64,000 bases of DNA from Microbacterium sp. SYP-A9085. GTDB lineage: Bacteria; Actinomycetota; Actinomycetes; Actinomycetales; Microbacteriaceae. Below are positions 8,174 through 16,422 of the stretch, one piece after another (the stretch's first letter is position 1; every line of letters starts with the position of its first letter). Made by a program: the position numbers and the translations under genes. The stretch lies in NCBI RefSeq assembly GCF_009649635.1, contig NZ_WJII01000001.1, positions 124,001-188,000 of the forward strand, written 5' to 3'. The notes beneath the pieces were generated by a model, which was not told the origin of the DNA, ran no database searches, and saw nothing but the letters and a program-made list of their open reading frames with translations.

Positions 8174-8584
8174 ATGGACGATGTCATCGACCGGATCTGC
8201 GCGGCGACGAACGCGCACGATCTGGATGCGCTCGTGGACTGCTTCGCCGACGACTACCGCCTCCGGATGCCCGTGCACCCTGGCCGCGATTTCCGCGGCA
8301 GTACGCAGGTGCGCACGAACTGGGCGCAGATCTTCGCCGGGGTGCCCGACGTCCGCGCCGAGGTCGTCTCACGAGCAAGCGACGGCCCGATGCGGTGGAC
8401 CGAATGGCGGATGTGGGGCACCCGCCGCGATGGGGCGTCGCACGACATGCGGGGCGTGGCGATCTTCGAGGTCGCGCACGTCGACGGCCGCGAGCGGGCG
8501 CGGGCATGCCGCTTCTACCTCGAGCAGGTCGACGACGGCCGCGACACCGTCGACGAAGACATCCGCCGCCGGGTCGGGCCGTGA
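8174..8584 (+). CDS. SnoaL-like / NTF2-superfamily protein
   Basis: A 136-residue single-domain cone-fold protein. It starts MDDVIDRICAATNAHDLDALVDCFADDYRLR, the classic SnoaL/NTF2-like opening, and continues through WAQIFAGVPDVRAEV and WTEWRMWGTRRDG. Proteins of this class may be polyketide cyclases, isomerases or non-catalytic. The ATG at 8174 is preceded by GGGAGG. It overlaps the next gene (GTGA), so the two are co-translated and are probably repressed by the divergent TetR. Confidence 0.85.
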   Translation: MDDVIDRICAATNAHDLDALVDCFADDYRLRMPVHPGRDFRGSTQVRTNWAQIFAGVPDVRAEVVSRASDGPMRWTEWRMWGTRRDGASHDMRGVAIFEVAHVDGRERARACRFYLEQVDDGRDTVDEDIRRRVGP

Positions 8585-9426
8585 TCACCGTCGTCGGCGG
8601 GACCGGGCGGCTGGGGCGGCTGGTCGCCGCGCAGCTCATGGACCTGGGCAACGAGGTCCGGATCGTCGCGCGTCATGCCGGTGACCTGCCCGCGGGGGCG
8701 GAGTTCGTCGCCGCGGACATGCGGGATGCGTCGACCATCGCGCCGGCGCTGCGCGGTTCGGCCACGGTGATCTCCGCGATCAACGGACTCGATCCGGCCG
8801 GCGGCCAGTCTCCCGCCGAGGTCGATCGCGATGGGAACCTCCGCCTCATCGCCGCCGCGCGCGACACCGGCGCACACGTCGTGCTCATGTCGATCATCGG
8901 CGCCCGCACGGACAGTCCCATCGAGATAGCGCGAATGAAGGCAGTCGCCGAGCAGGCGCTCCGCGACGCGCACGGGCTCGAGTGGACGATCGTCCGCGCG
9001 GCGCTATTCGCCGAGCTCTGGCGTGACCTCCTGCGTCAGACCGCGGGACGCTCGGGACGGCCGATCGTGTTCGGTCGCGGCGAGAACCCCATCAACGTCG
9101 TCTCGGTCGCGGATGTCGCGCAGGCCGTCGCCCGGGCAGCCGTCGATCCCTCCCTCCGCGGTCGGGTCATCGACGTGGGCGGGCCGCGGAACGTCACGAT
9201 GAACGAGCTCGCGGCATGGGCGACGGGCTCCGCCAAGCCGCGGCACGTTTCGCGCGGGATGCTACGGGTCGGCGCCGTCGCGGCGACGCCGGTGCGACCC
9301 GCGATCGCCCGGCTCATGCGGCAGGCGCTCGCCATGGATACGGCAGACCTGACGTTCGATCCCTCCTTCGCGCACACCGAGTATCCATGGCTCGCCAGCC
9401 GCGACATCGTCGGCTCACCCGGCTGA
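8581..9426 (+). CDS. NmrA-like NAD(P)-binding protein
   Basis: A 281-residue atypical short-chain dehydrogenase. VITVVGGTGRLGRLVAAQLM is the NmrA/Rossmann dinucleotide motif (GGTGxxG), followed by VVLMSIIGA, EWTIVRAALFAELW and a C-terminal substrate lobe. NmrA-like proteins act as reductases, quinone oxidoreductases or redox sensors. The GTG start overlaps the stop of the SnoaL gene. Its last 12 bp overlap the convergent DUF7882 gene. Confidence 0.88.
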   Translation: MITVVGGTGRLGRLVAAQLMDLGNEVRIVARHAGDLPAGAEFVAADMRDASTIAPALRGSATVISAINGLDPAGGQSPAEVDRDGNLRLIAAARDTGAHVVLMSIIGARTDSPIEIARMKAVAEQALRDAHGLEWTIVRAALFAELWRDLLRQTAGRSGRPIVFGRGENPINVVSVADVAQAVARAAVDPSLRGRVIDVGGPRNVTMNELAAWATGSAKPRHVSRGMLRVGAVAATPVRPAIARLMRQALAMDTADLTFDPSFAHTEYPWLASRDIVGSPG

Positions 9427-9804
9427 CGGCGGAGTGGTGGTGTCGGACGTCGCCGATCTGCCGGCGGCGTGCGACAGCTCATGGCGCTCGCCTGCGCTCA
9501 CCGTCGGCTCCTCCGGCTCGGGAACGAGGTGCAGTCCCATCGGCGAGTTCGCCGCATAGGCCAGCGCCTCCAGCCAGCGGCGGTTCAGCACAGCCGGCCG
9601 CATCGTGGTGTACGTGAATGCGATGGACGCGCCCGGATGCATCCAGACGGCGATCCGTCCGCCGCCGATGTCGGCATCCTCCCGCCACGTGAAGAGGAAG
9701 CACTCGTGTCGGCGCAGCTTGCCCGCGATCACCGTCTGCAGATGCAGCAGGATCCGGTCCTCGAACTCCGCCTTGACGCTTCCCTCGTAGGTGAATCTCC
9801 CCAT
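9415..9804 (-). CDS. DUF7882-type small protein, copy 2
   Basis: A 129-residue paralogue of 7005-7352, sharing MGxFTYEGxVKA, EDR(I/L)L.H.Q.VI..KLRR.E.FLFTW, GGR..VWM.P.A.IAFTY and the L-N-R-x-WLEALAY-ANSP block. It has a longer, low-complexity Thr/Pro/Ser tail. The two copies have the same orientation and bracket the TetR/SnoaL/NmrA cassette. Function is unknown. Confidence 0.8.
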   Translation of the reverse strand: MGRFTYEGSVKAEFEDRILLHLQTVIAGKLRRHECFLFTWREDADIGGGRIAVWMHPGASIAFTYTTMRPAVLNRRWLEALAYAANSPMGLHLVPEPEEPTVSAGERHELSHAAGRSATSDTTTPPSAG

Positions 9805-9883
9805 GATGGGGCTCCCCAGTACTCCCGCCCGACCGACGCAACCTCAGTCCGGAGGCGGGGGCCCAAGCCCGCACAGCTGGACC

Positions 9884-10042
9884 CTACTGCGACCGACTCT
9901 GGACCCCGCTCCGCTCCCCAGGATCCGCCTCTTCTCGTCGATGCGCAAGACCGTGGCGCACCCACGCCGAGGGTGTATCGGGACGACGCAGGATGAGGCA
10001 CCCGTCGTCGAATTCACTGAATATCTGTTTTCTGTCCCCCAT
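9884..10042 (-). CDS. Possible 52-residue protein (doubtful)
   Basis: The frame reads MGDRKQIFSEFDDGCLILRR, continues PDTPSAWVRHGLAHRREEAD, and ends GERSGVQSRSQ. It has a peptide-like composition and a clean ATG, with an in-frame stop just upstream. I see no ribosome binding site, and about a third of its codons end in A or T, unlike flanking genes. It is either a foreign small gene or chance. Confidence 0.3.
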   Translation of the reverse strand: MGDRKQIFSEFDDGCLILRRPDTPSAWVRHGLAHRREEADPGERSGVQSRSQ

Positions 10043-10193
10043 ACGGTGGACAAAACGGCGCTATGCCCGGTAGCGTAGGTGCCACTCGAAGCACTGGGGC
10101 GAGCATCACACGGGGTCTTGATATCGACCGACGACTGGGGAATCGGATCCGAGCAGACACCGGTGGTTGTGATGCGCGAGAGCAGAAAGGGAG

Positions 10194-10239
10194 GGGTGCC
10201 GCGAGCAATCGTCTTGGGGATCGAAGACTCGCGGCACCC
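10194..10239. repeat. Inverted repeat, 12-bp arms
   Basis: GGGTGCCGCGAG (10194-10205) and CTCGCGGCACCC (10228-10239) pair perfectly. Inside, GTCTT and AAGAC can extend the structure. There is no T-run on either side, so its role as terminator or small RNA is open. Confidence 0.6.
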
Positions 10240-10408
10240 ACAGCGGTTGTCTCACCGAACGGCAGTCCCGTCTGGGGAACGGGCACACCGCCGAGCTGGG
10301 GACTCAACGTGCCGTCGACTCGAGCAACCGCTTCAACCGTAGTTGGCCGACGTGGCCGTGTCGAGGCGCATGCCCGGCGCGTCGGACCGTGCCGCCCGCG
10401 GCATCCCG

Positions 10409-11770
10409 CTACTCGCCGCGGGAAACCCGCACCATCACGTCGCGCGGGACGACCTTGATGCGGGCGCGCTCGTGGGGCTCGCCCAGCGCAATCTCGTGCG
10501 CATCGAGCCGGTGCCAGCCGTCCAGGTCGGTCCACTGCACGCCGCGCGCGGCCAGCAGCGCCGGGATCGCGGCGTCCTCGGGGTGGGAGGGATGCCACCA
10601 GGAGGCCTGGTCGTTGATCAGGTGCCGCACCGTTTCCATCGCGTCGGACTTGGTGTGGCCGATCAGGCCGACCGGCCCGCGCTTGACCCAGCCGGTCGTG
10701 TAGACCCCGGCCACCCGGTCGTTCGAGTTCTTCTGCAGAACCTGGCCCTCCCGGTTCGGGAGGATGCCGTGCCGCTTGTCGAACGGGATGCCCGGAAGCG
10801 GCGTGCCGAAGTAGCCGATAGCGCGGTACAGGCCCTGGATCGGCACCTCGCGCAGTTCGCCGGTGCCCACCACGCCCCCCTGGCCGTCGGGCCGGGTCCG
10901 CTCGTACACGAATCCGCTGATGCGGCCCGCGGCATCCCGTTTCACCTCGACGGGCTTCGCGTAGAAGTGCAGGTGCAGGCGGCGGGATGCCGCTCCCACC
11001 CCGTCGCGCTTGCGCCACGACTGCAGGATGCGGTCGATCACCATGACCTGCTTGTTGCTGGCCACCGCCTGCTTCGACGCCTCGTCGTAGTCGAAGTCCT
11101 CGTCGTACAGCACCATGTCCACGTCGCGCAGCTCGCCGAGCTCGCGCAGTTCGAGCGGGGTGAACTTCACCTGCGCAGGGCCGCGGCGGCCGAAGATGTG
11201 CACGTCGGTGACCTGCGACGCAGCCAGCCCGTCGTGCACGTTCGGCGGGATTTCGGTGGGCACCAGATCCTCGACGTGCTTGGCGAGCATGCGGGCGACA
11301 TCCAGCGCCACGTTGCCGTTGCCGACGACGGCGACCGACGGCGTGTCCAGGGGCCACTGGCGGGGAACGTCGGGGTGCCCGTCGTACCAGCTGACGTACT
11401 CGGCCGCGCCGTACGAGCCGGGCCCGTCGATGCCGGGGATCTCCAGGGGCGCGTCGCGGACGGCGCCGGTGGCGAAGATGGCGGCGTTGTAGTGCTCGCG
11501 CAGATCGTCGAGTGTGATGTCGGTGCCGTATTCGACATTGCCGAACAGGCGGATGTCGCCGCGGTCGAGCACGTCGCGCAGGGCCGTGATGATGCCCTTG
11601 ATGCGCGGGTGGTCGGGTGCCACGCCGTAGCGGACGAGCCCATACGGCGCCGGCAGCTTCTCGAACAGGTCGATCGAGACGTCGAACTTGCGCTCCGCCT
11701 TCAGCAGGTTGTCGGCGGCGTAGATGCCGGCTGGGCCGGCGCCGATGATGGCAAGCCTGAGCTTGGTCAT
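10409..11770 (-). CDS. Ferredoxin-NADP+ reductase (FprA/adrenodoxin-reductase type)
   Basis: A 453-residue FAD/NADP flavoprotein. LRLAIIGAGPAGIYAADNLL is the FAD Rossmann motif; APYGLVRYGVAPDHPRIKG is the adrenodoxin-reductase-type signature; VAVVGNGNVALDVARML (around residue 150) binds NADP; FGRRGPAQVKFTPLELREL and TTGWVKRGPVGLIGHTKSDA complete the family. It moves electrons between NADPH and ferredoxin. It is 24 bp downstream of the polyprenyl synthase gene in the same direction, with GAAGGA as ribosome binding site. Confidence 0.92.
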   Translation of the reverse strand: MTKLRLAIIGAGPAGIYAADNLLKAERKFDVSIDLFEKLPAPYGLVRYGVAPDHPRIKGIITALRDVLDRGDIRLFGNVEYGTDITLDDLREHYNAAIFATGAVRDAPLEIPGIDGPGSYGAAEYVSWYDGHPDVPRQWPLDTPSVAVVGNGNVALDVARMLAKHVEDLVPTEIPPNVHDGLAASQVTDVHIFGRRGPAQVKFTPLELRELGELRDVDMVLYDEDFDYDEASKQAVASNKQVMVIDRILQSWRKRDGVGAASRRLHLHFYAKPVEVKRDAAGRISGFVYERTRPDGQGGVVGTGELREVPIQGLYRAIGYFGTPLPGIPFDKRHGILPNREGQVLQKNSNDRVAGVYTTGWVKRGPVGLIGHTKSDAMETVRHLINDQASWWHPSHPEDAAIPALLAARGVQWTDLDGWHRLDAHEIALGEPHERARIKVVPRDVMVRVSRGE

Positions 11771-11794
11771 ATGGTCCTTCGGGTTGGGGAGCGG

Positions 11795-12856
11795 TCAGCT
11801 GCTGCGGTCGGCGACCGCGACCGCGAAGCGGGTGAGCGCCTCGCGCACGTCGCCGGCGGGCAGCGCCTCCAGCGCCGCGATCGCCTCCTGCGACCAGTCG
11901 CGGGCGAGCCGCCGGGTCTGCGCGGTGGCGGGATGGTCGCGCAGCGCGGCGAGAGCGTCGTCGAGGACGGCGGGGTCGGCGCCGGCGGCGATCTCATCGA
12001 CGCCCGCGTCGATGCGCTCGTGGAGGGCGGCGGAGGCGGCATCCTCGCCCCGTCCGAGGAGCAGGTACGGCATCGTCGGCACGCCGGCGCGCAGGTCGGT
12101 GCCCGGGACCTTGCCGGTCTCGCCGGGGTCGTCGGACAGGTCGATGACGTCGTCGAGCAGCTGGAATGCGACGCCGGCCTTCTCGCCGAACACCACGAGC
12201 GGCTGCTCGTACTCTGTCGGCCCGCCGCTGAACAGGCATCCCGCCTGTGCGGCTGCGGCGATCAGCGACCCGGTCTTGTCGGAGAGGACCTGCAGGTAGA
12301 ACGCCACCGGGTCGTCGCCGGACTGCGGGCCGATCGTCTCATGCATCTGGCCGAGGACCAGACGCTCGAACGTGTCGGCCTGCAACTGGATGGCCCGTTC
12401 GCCGTTGCGGGCCATGATCTGGCTGGCGCGCGAGAACAACAGGTCGCCGGCGAGGATCGCTATGTTGTTCCCCCACACCGAGTGCGCCGACGGGACGCCG
12501 CGACGCACGTCCGCGTCATCCATCACGTCGTCGTGGTACAGCGAGCCGAGGTGGGTGAGCTCGAGCGCCATCGCTGCGTCGATCACCGCGTCCGTGACAC
12601 CGTTGCCCAGCTGACTGGTCAGCAGCACGAGCATCGGGCGGACCCGCTTTCCGCCGGCCTCGTACAGGTAGCGGATCGTCGTGTCCACGAGCGGATCGGT
12701 CATCCGCAGCTCGGCCGCGAGGCTCTCTTCGACGCGCGCGAGACCGTCTTCGACGATGCGCGTGAGCTTGCGGGACCTGGCGCCGGCGAAGACCCGTTCG
12801 GTGAGGCCGAGGCGGCGCGCCGCGCGCGAGCCCGGCACGGATGGGCTCGGAGTCAC
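11795..12856 (-). CDS. Long-chain polyprenyl diphosphate synthase
   Basis: A 353-residue trans-isoprenyl diphosphate synthase. The first Asp-rich motif is in YHDDVMDDADVRRG and the second in FQLLDDVIDLSDD; AGGKRVRPML and KTGSLIAAAAQAG are also diagnostic. The residues before the first motif are not bulky, in keeping with a long-chain product. Beside menG it most likely makes the menaquinone side chain (hepta- to decaprenyl). The GTG start is 7 nt after TAGGCT. Confidence 0.93.
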   Translation of the reverse strand: MTPSPSVPGSRAARRLGLTERVFAGARSRKLTRIVEDGLARVEESLAAELRMTDPLVDTTIRYLYEAGGKRVRPMLVLLTSQLGNGVTDAVIDAAMALELTHLGSLYHDDVMDDADVRRGVPSAHSVWGNNIAILAGDLLFSRASQIMARNGERAIQLQADTFERLVLGQMHETIGPQSGDDPVAFYLQVLSDKTGSLIAAAAQAGCLFSGGPTEYEQPLVVFGEKAGVAFQLLDDVIDLSDDPGETGKVPGTDLRAGVPTMPYLLLGRGEDAASAALHERIDAGVDEIAAGADPAVLDDALAALRDHPATAQTRRLARDWSQEAIAALEALPAGDVREALTRFAVAVADRSS

Positions 12857-12863
12857 ATGTTCC

Positions 12864-12869
12864 AGCCTA
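12864..12869 (-). promoter_or_regulatory. -10 box of polyprenyl synthase gene
   Basis: TAGGCT (minus) ends 7 nt before GTG 12856. Confidence 0.55.
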
Positions 12870-12912
12870 CCCGGCCGCGCTCACGCCGCCGCACGCGTGA
12901 CCGAGGGTTGAG

Positions 12913-13641
12913 TCAGGACGCTGCGGGCCGGGGCTTGGTCGCGCGGTGCAGGGCAACGATGCCGAACGAGAGGTCGCGGTGCGCGACCTGGCTCCAGCCG
13001 GCCTCGCGGATCCAGGCGGCCAGCGTCCGCTGGTCGGGCCAGTCCCGGATCGACTCGTTGAGGTAGTCGTACGCGTCGGCGTTCGTACTGACCAGGCGCG
13101 CTGCCACCGGCAGCACACGGTTGTTGTAGAACGTGTAGAGGCCCCCGAACAGTCGCGAGCGCGGGTGCGAGAACTCGCAGATGACGAGCCGCCCGCCGGG
13201 CTTGGCCACGCGGAGCATCTCGCTCAGCGCCTTCTTCGGATCGTTCACGTTGCGCAGTCCGAACGAGATGGTGACGGCATCGAAAGCGTCATCGGCGAAC
13301 GGCAGGGCCGTGGCATCCGCCTGCTCGAACGTGAGGTTCGCGACATCCGCGTGCCGGCGACGGCCCTCGGCGATCATGCCCTGCGAGAAGTCGGCGGCCA
13401 CGACCTCGGCGCCGCGGCGGGCGAGCGAAACCGAGCTGGCGCCGGTGCCGGCGGCGATGTCGAGGATGCGCTGCCCGGGGCGCGGGGCGACCGCGCGGGT
13501 GACGGCGACGCGCCACAGGCGGTCGTTGCCCAGGCTCAGCACGGCGTTCGTGCGGTCGTAGCCGGCGGCGACCTGGTCGAACATGCCGCTCACGCGCTGC
13601 GGATCCTTGCCGAGGTCGGCGCGGTTGGGCTCGGTGCTCAC
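12913..13641 (-). CDS. menG: Demethylmenaquinone methyltransferase
   Basis: A 242-residue UbiE/MenG-family SAM methyltransferase. V-S-G-M-F-D-x-V-A-x-x-Y-D-R-T-N opens the family, [31 protein letters not shown] is the SAM site (motif I), and [20 protein letters not shown] is the UbiE signature. It methylates demethylmenaquinone, the last step of the pathway. Its start overlaps the DUF402 gene by 4 bp, yet it also has its own TAGACT box 6 nt before the GTG. Confidence 0.95.
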   Translation of the reverse strand: MSTEPNRADLGKDPQRVSGMFDQVAAGYDRTNAVLSLGNDRLWRVAVTRAVAPRPGQRILDIAAGTGASSVSLARRGAEVVAADFSQGMIAEGRRRHADVANLTFEQADATALPFADDAFDAVTISFGLRNVNDPKKALSEMLRVAKPGGRLVICEFSHPRSRLFGGLYTFYNNRVLPVAARLVSTNADAYDYLNESIRDWPDQRTLAAWIREAGWSQVAHRDLSFGIVALHRATKPRPAAS

Positions 13642-14255
13642 TTCTCGAGTCTAGGCCGCACGCTCTGTGCGGCGAGGCGGCCGAGCCAGCGCTGGGCGGT
13701 CTCGTCGTCGAACGGCGGGGTGGATGCCGTCACCCGGCGCTTCAGGTCCGCGGCGAGTCGCTCGAGCTGGTCGACGACCTCGGCGGGGTAGCCGTACTGT
13801 GCGCGGTGCTGCGCCCATTCGTCCTCGTCGTCGATGTAGATGCCGCGCTCGTCGTCGCAGCGGACGACATCCAGGTCCATGTCGATCGCCGTCGGCTCGG
13901 CGCCGGTCCAGGACAGCTCCCACGCCACGTCGATGTAGATGCGCACGTGACGCGGATGCGCGTCGCCATAGCACGTCGCGGCCCAGGTCCCGGCCGGCGG
14001 GAGCAGCGTGACGTTGGGCGACTCCGCGACGAACTCGCGGCCGGGACGGCGGCTGCGCCATCCCGTGGGCTGGCCGACCCAGTCGCCCCACGCGTCGGCG
14101 CCGAGGTACACGCAGTCGTGCGCCCAGTGCGCGCCGCCGTCCCACTTGCGCCAGCGGAAGACGAGCGGCGTGCCCGGGGCGGGCCGCGGAGCGTGGTGCG
14201 GATGCGGGGCGTCGTGCGGATGCGGGGCGTCGTGCGGATGCGGGGCGTCGCTCAC
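13638..14255 (-). CDS. DUF402 domain protein with His-rich N-terminus
   Basis: A 205-residue protein whose core ([20 protein letters not shown] through [36 protein letters not shown]) matches DUF402, the fold of FomD-like nucleoside phosphate hydrolases; the acidic IDMDLDVV and IYIDDEDEW segments fit metal binding. The first 24 residues are three perfect repeats of A-P-H-P-H-D/H encoded by an 18-bp tandem repeat. The GTG is 6 nt after a TAGACT box. Confidence 0.8.
   Translation of the reverse strand: MSDAPHPHDAPHPHDAPHPHHAPRPAPGTPLVFRWRKWDGGAHWAHDCVYLGADAWGDWVGQPTGWRSRRPGREFVAESPNVTLLPPAGTWAATCYGDAHPRHVRIYIDVAWELSWTGAEPTAIDMDLDVVRCDDERGIYIDDEDEWAQHRAQYGYPAEVVDQLERLAADLKRRVTASTPPFDDETAQRWLGRLAAQSVRPRLEK
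13648..13653 (-). promoter_or_regulatory. -10 box of menG
   Basis: TAGACT (minus) lies inside the DUF402 gene end and stops 6 nt before GTG 13641. Confidence 0.5.
14196..14249. repeat. 18-bp tandem repeat, three copies
   Basis: GTGCGGATGCGGGGCGTC is repeated perfectly at 14196, 14214 and 14232. It encodes the His/Pro-rich repeats at the DUF402 protein N-terminus and is a likely site of slippage. Confidence 0.9.
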
Positions 14256-14261
14256 GGGGCG

Positions 14262-14267
14262 AGTCTA
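14262..14267 (-). promoter_or_regulatory. -10 box of DUF402 gene
   Basis: TAGACT (minus) ends 6 nt before GTG 14255. Confidence 0.55.
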
Positions 14268-14341
14268 GGCCTGGCCGGCCCCGCGGAGGGGGTGCCGGGC
14301 CGTTGGCATGGGGGTCGCGGCGGCGGCCGCGCCGGGCGCCG

Positions 14342-14347
14342 TAGGCT
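14342..14347 (+). promoter_or_regulatory. -10 box of menF
   Basis: TAGGCT ends 6 nt before GTG 14354. Confidence 0.55.
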
Positions 14348-14353
14348 GGGATC

Positions 14354-15613
14354 GTGACCGGTTCCGCTCCCCTGCGTCTGCTCGTGCGCACCAGCGAGAT
14401 CGATCCGTCGGGCGACCTCGTCCAGCACGCGGATCCGCACCGTCCACTGGTATGGCTGCGCCGTGGCGAGGGCATGGTGGGTGCCGGCGAGGTGGCGCGG
14501 CTGGACGTGAACGCGTCGGCGCACGAGCCGCGCGCGCTCGCGCTGTCGCGCGCGTGGGCGCAGTTGTGCGCGGATGCGACGGTGGAGGATGCCGTGGGAC
14601 TGCCCGGCACCGGGATGATCGGCTTCGGCGCGCTGACGTTCGACGAGCGCTCCGCCGCCTCGAGCTCGATAGTCGTGCCCGCCCGCGTGATCGGCCGCCG
14701 CGACGGGCGCGCCTGGCTCACCAGCATCCGGCTCCACGATGGCGACGAGCACCGTCCCGACCCCGTGCCGTTCGGGCCGTTCTGGTCGGCGACGGTCGGT
14801 CCGGGGGCGCTGGATGCCGACGGGTACCAGGCCGCGGTGCGCGGGGCGCTCGCGGCGATCCGGGACGGCGAGGTCGGCAAGGTGGTCGTGGCCCGTGACC
14901 TCGTGGGAACGGTTCCGGAGGGCGCCGATCTGCGGCGGCTCGTGCACGCGCTCGCCGGCGGCTACCCCGACACCTGGACGTATGCCGTCGACGGCATCGT
15001 GGGTGCGAGCCCGGAGACGCTCGTCACCGTGAGCCGCGGCCGCGTCACGGCCCGGGTGCTGGCCGGCACTCGTCCCCGCGGCGCGGACGCCGTCGAGGAT
15101 GCCGCTGCGGCGAGCGCGCTCGCGGCGAGCGCGAAGGACCTCGACGAGCACGGGTATGCGGTCCACAGCGTGACATCCGCGCTGGGCCCGCACGTGTCGC
15201 ACCTGACCGCCGACGCGCATCCGTTCACGCTCGAGCTGCCGAACGTGTGGCATCTCGCGACAGATGTCGCCGGGACGCTGACGGACGGCTCCACCTCGCT
15301 GGACCTGATCCGCGCGCTGCATCCGACGGCGGCGGTCGCGGGCACGCCGACGGATGCCGCGATCGAGGTGATCCGCCGGCTCGAGCCGTTCGACCGCGGC
15401 CGGTACGCGGGTCCCGTCGGCTGGATCGACGCCCATGGCGACGGCGAATGGGCGATAGCGCTGCGCGGCGCGCAGTTCGGCGCGCACGCGGTCGGCGGCC
15501 TGATCCCGGTGACAGCGCATGCGGGCGCCGGCATCGTCGCCGGCAGCGACCCGGAGTCGGAGCTGCTGGAGACCCGCGTCAAATTCCGCCCCATCGTCGA
15601 CGCGCTGGCCTGA
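14354..15613 (+). CDS. menF: Isochorismate synthase
   Basis: A 419-residue chorismate-utilising enzyme converting chorismate to isochorismate, the first committed step of menaquinone synthesis. GEVGKVVVARDLVG carries the catalytic Lys region, DGIVGASPETLVTVSRGRVTARVLAGTRPRGAD the central signature, FTLELPNVWHLATDVAGTL and LHPTAAVAGTP the chorismate-binding segments, and PVGWIDAHGDGEWAIALRGAQ the C-terminal strands. It is divergent from the DUF402/menG operon. Confidence 0.93.
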   Translation: MTGSAPLRLLVRTSEIDPSGDLVQHADPHRPLVWLRRGEGMVGAGEVARLDVNASAHEPRALALSRAWAQLCADATVEDAVGLPGTGMIGFGALTFDERSAASSSIVVPARVIGRRDGRAWLTSIRLHDGDEHRPDPVPFGPFWSATVGPGALDADGYQAAVRGALAAIRDGEVGKVVVARDLVGTVPEGADLRRLVHALAGGYPDTWTYAVDGIVGASPETLVTVSRGRVTARVLAGTRPRGADAVEDAAAASALAASAKDLDEHGYAVHSVTSALGPHVSHLTADAHPFTLELPNVWHLATDVAGTLTDGSTSLDLIRALHPTAAVAGTPTDAAIEVIRRLEPFDRGRYAGPVGWIDAHGDGEWAIALRGAQFGAHAVGGLIPVTAHAGAGIVAGSDPESELLETRVKFRPIVDALA

Positions 15614-15722
15614 CGCGCCGCGGGCCGTCCGGAGCGCTGCGGCCCGCCGTCCGGAGCGCTGCGGGCCCGCCGGCCGCGGCATCCCGCCCGCCAGCGGCAT
15701 CCCGCCTCCGCCGCGTCTCTGT

Positions 15723-15795
15723 CCGCGAGAGTACAACTGACGGCCGAGGGTGCGGGAAAAACCCATACCCTCGTCCACCAGCTGCACTTTCGCGG
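15723..15795. repeat. Dispersed palindromic element, copy 1
   Basis: A 30-odd-bp imperfect stem, with left arm starting CCGCGAGAGTACAACTGACG and right arm ending CAGCTGCACTTTCGCGG, closes over a short AAAAACC loop. A clearly related element lies at 17714-17782. It lies between menF and the ArsR-type gene and may terminate menF. Confidence 0.75.
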
Positions 15796-15840
15796 GAAGA
15801 GGTTCGCACAAGGTTCGTTGTGCAATGAGTCTTGCGGGGT

Positions 15841-15846
15841 TAGAAT
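15841..15846 (+). promoter_or_regulatory. -10 box of ArsR-type regulator
   Basis: TAGAAT ends 6 nt before ATG 15853; a leaderless transcript is predicted. Confidence 0.6.
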
Positions 15847-15852
15847 CCGGGT

Positions 15853-16422
15853 ATGGACGAGACGCGCGGGATCCACGTCGCCGATCCCTCCGCGCTGCGG
15901 GCGCTGGCCAATCCGCTGCGGCTGCAGATCCTCGGATCGCTGCGCACCGAAGGCGCCCAGTCCGTCGGAGCGCTCGGCGGCAGACTCGGCGCCGCACCGG
16001 GCTCGATCAGCTACCACCTGGGCACGCTCGCGCGGCACGGCTTCGTCGAGGAGGCGCCGGAGTTGGCCCGCGACGGCCGAGAGCGGTGGTGGCGCGCGAC
16101 GGCCGACACCACGACGTTCACCCCGGCCGAACTGCAGCACGACCCTGCGCAGCGCGACGCCGCGCACGCGATGCGGCAGACGTTCGTCCAGCTGTACGCC
16201 GCCGATCAGCTCGCGTACCTCGAGACCGAGTCGACCCTGGATGACGACTGGATCGCGGCCGCGACGATGGGCGACGACATGCCGTGGCTGACCGCGTCGG
16301 AACTGCGCGAGCTCAGCGACGAACTCGTGGCGCTCGCGGCTCGCTGGCACGCCCGCAGCGACCGCGACCGGCCGGATGCCGCGCCCGTGCGCGTCATCTA
16401 CTCCGCGTTCCGACGGCCATGA
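15853..16422 (+). CDS. Winged-helix regulator (ArsR/HTH_20 type)
   Basis: A 189-residue protein. The DNA-binding domain is DPSALRALANPLRLQILGSLRTEGAQSVGALGGRLGAAPGSISYHLGTLARHGFVEEA, the winged helix of the ArsR/HTH_20 group, with a C-terminal helical domain of unknown ligand. It overlaps the MFS transporter gene by ATGA, so it probably controls that exporter. Confidence 0.88.
   Translation: MDETRGIHVADPSALRALANPLRLQILGSLRTEGAQSVGALGGRLGAAPGSISYHLGTLARHGFVEEAPELARDGRERWWRATADTTTFTPAELQHDPAQRDAAHAMRQTFVQLYAADQLAYLETESTLDDDWIAAATMGDDMPWLTASELRELSDELVALAARWHARSDRDRPDAAPVRVIYSAFRRP

Larger units (their letters stand above)
9805..10408. other. Long intergenic region with a hairpin and a doubtful micro-ORF
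   Basis: About 600 bp with no well-supported gene. It contains a 52-codon minus-strand reading frame (9884-10042) and a strong inverted repeat at 10194-10239. Several reading frames cross it, but none has the third-position GC bias of its neighbours. It may be decayed acquired DNA. Confidence 0.5.

Noticed and set aside
10250-10300. VPQTG sorting-like motif in a minus-strand frame
   Set aside because: There is no signal peptide, no hydrophobic tail, and the frame is a shadow in a non-coding gap.
10343-13066. 907-residue plus-strand reading frame
   Set aside because: It is antisense to the ferredoxin reductase and polyprenyl synthase genes, with Arg/Ala/Val-rich translation typical of a high-GC shadow frame.
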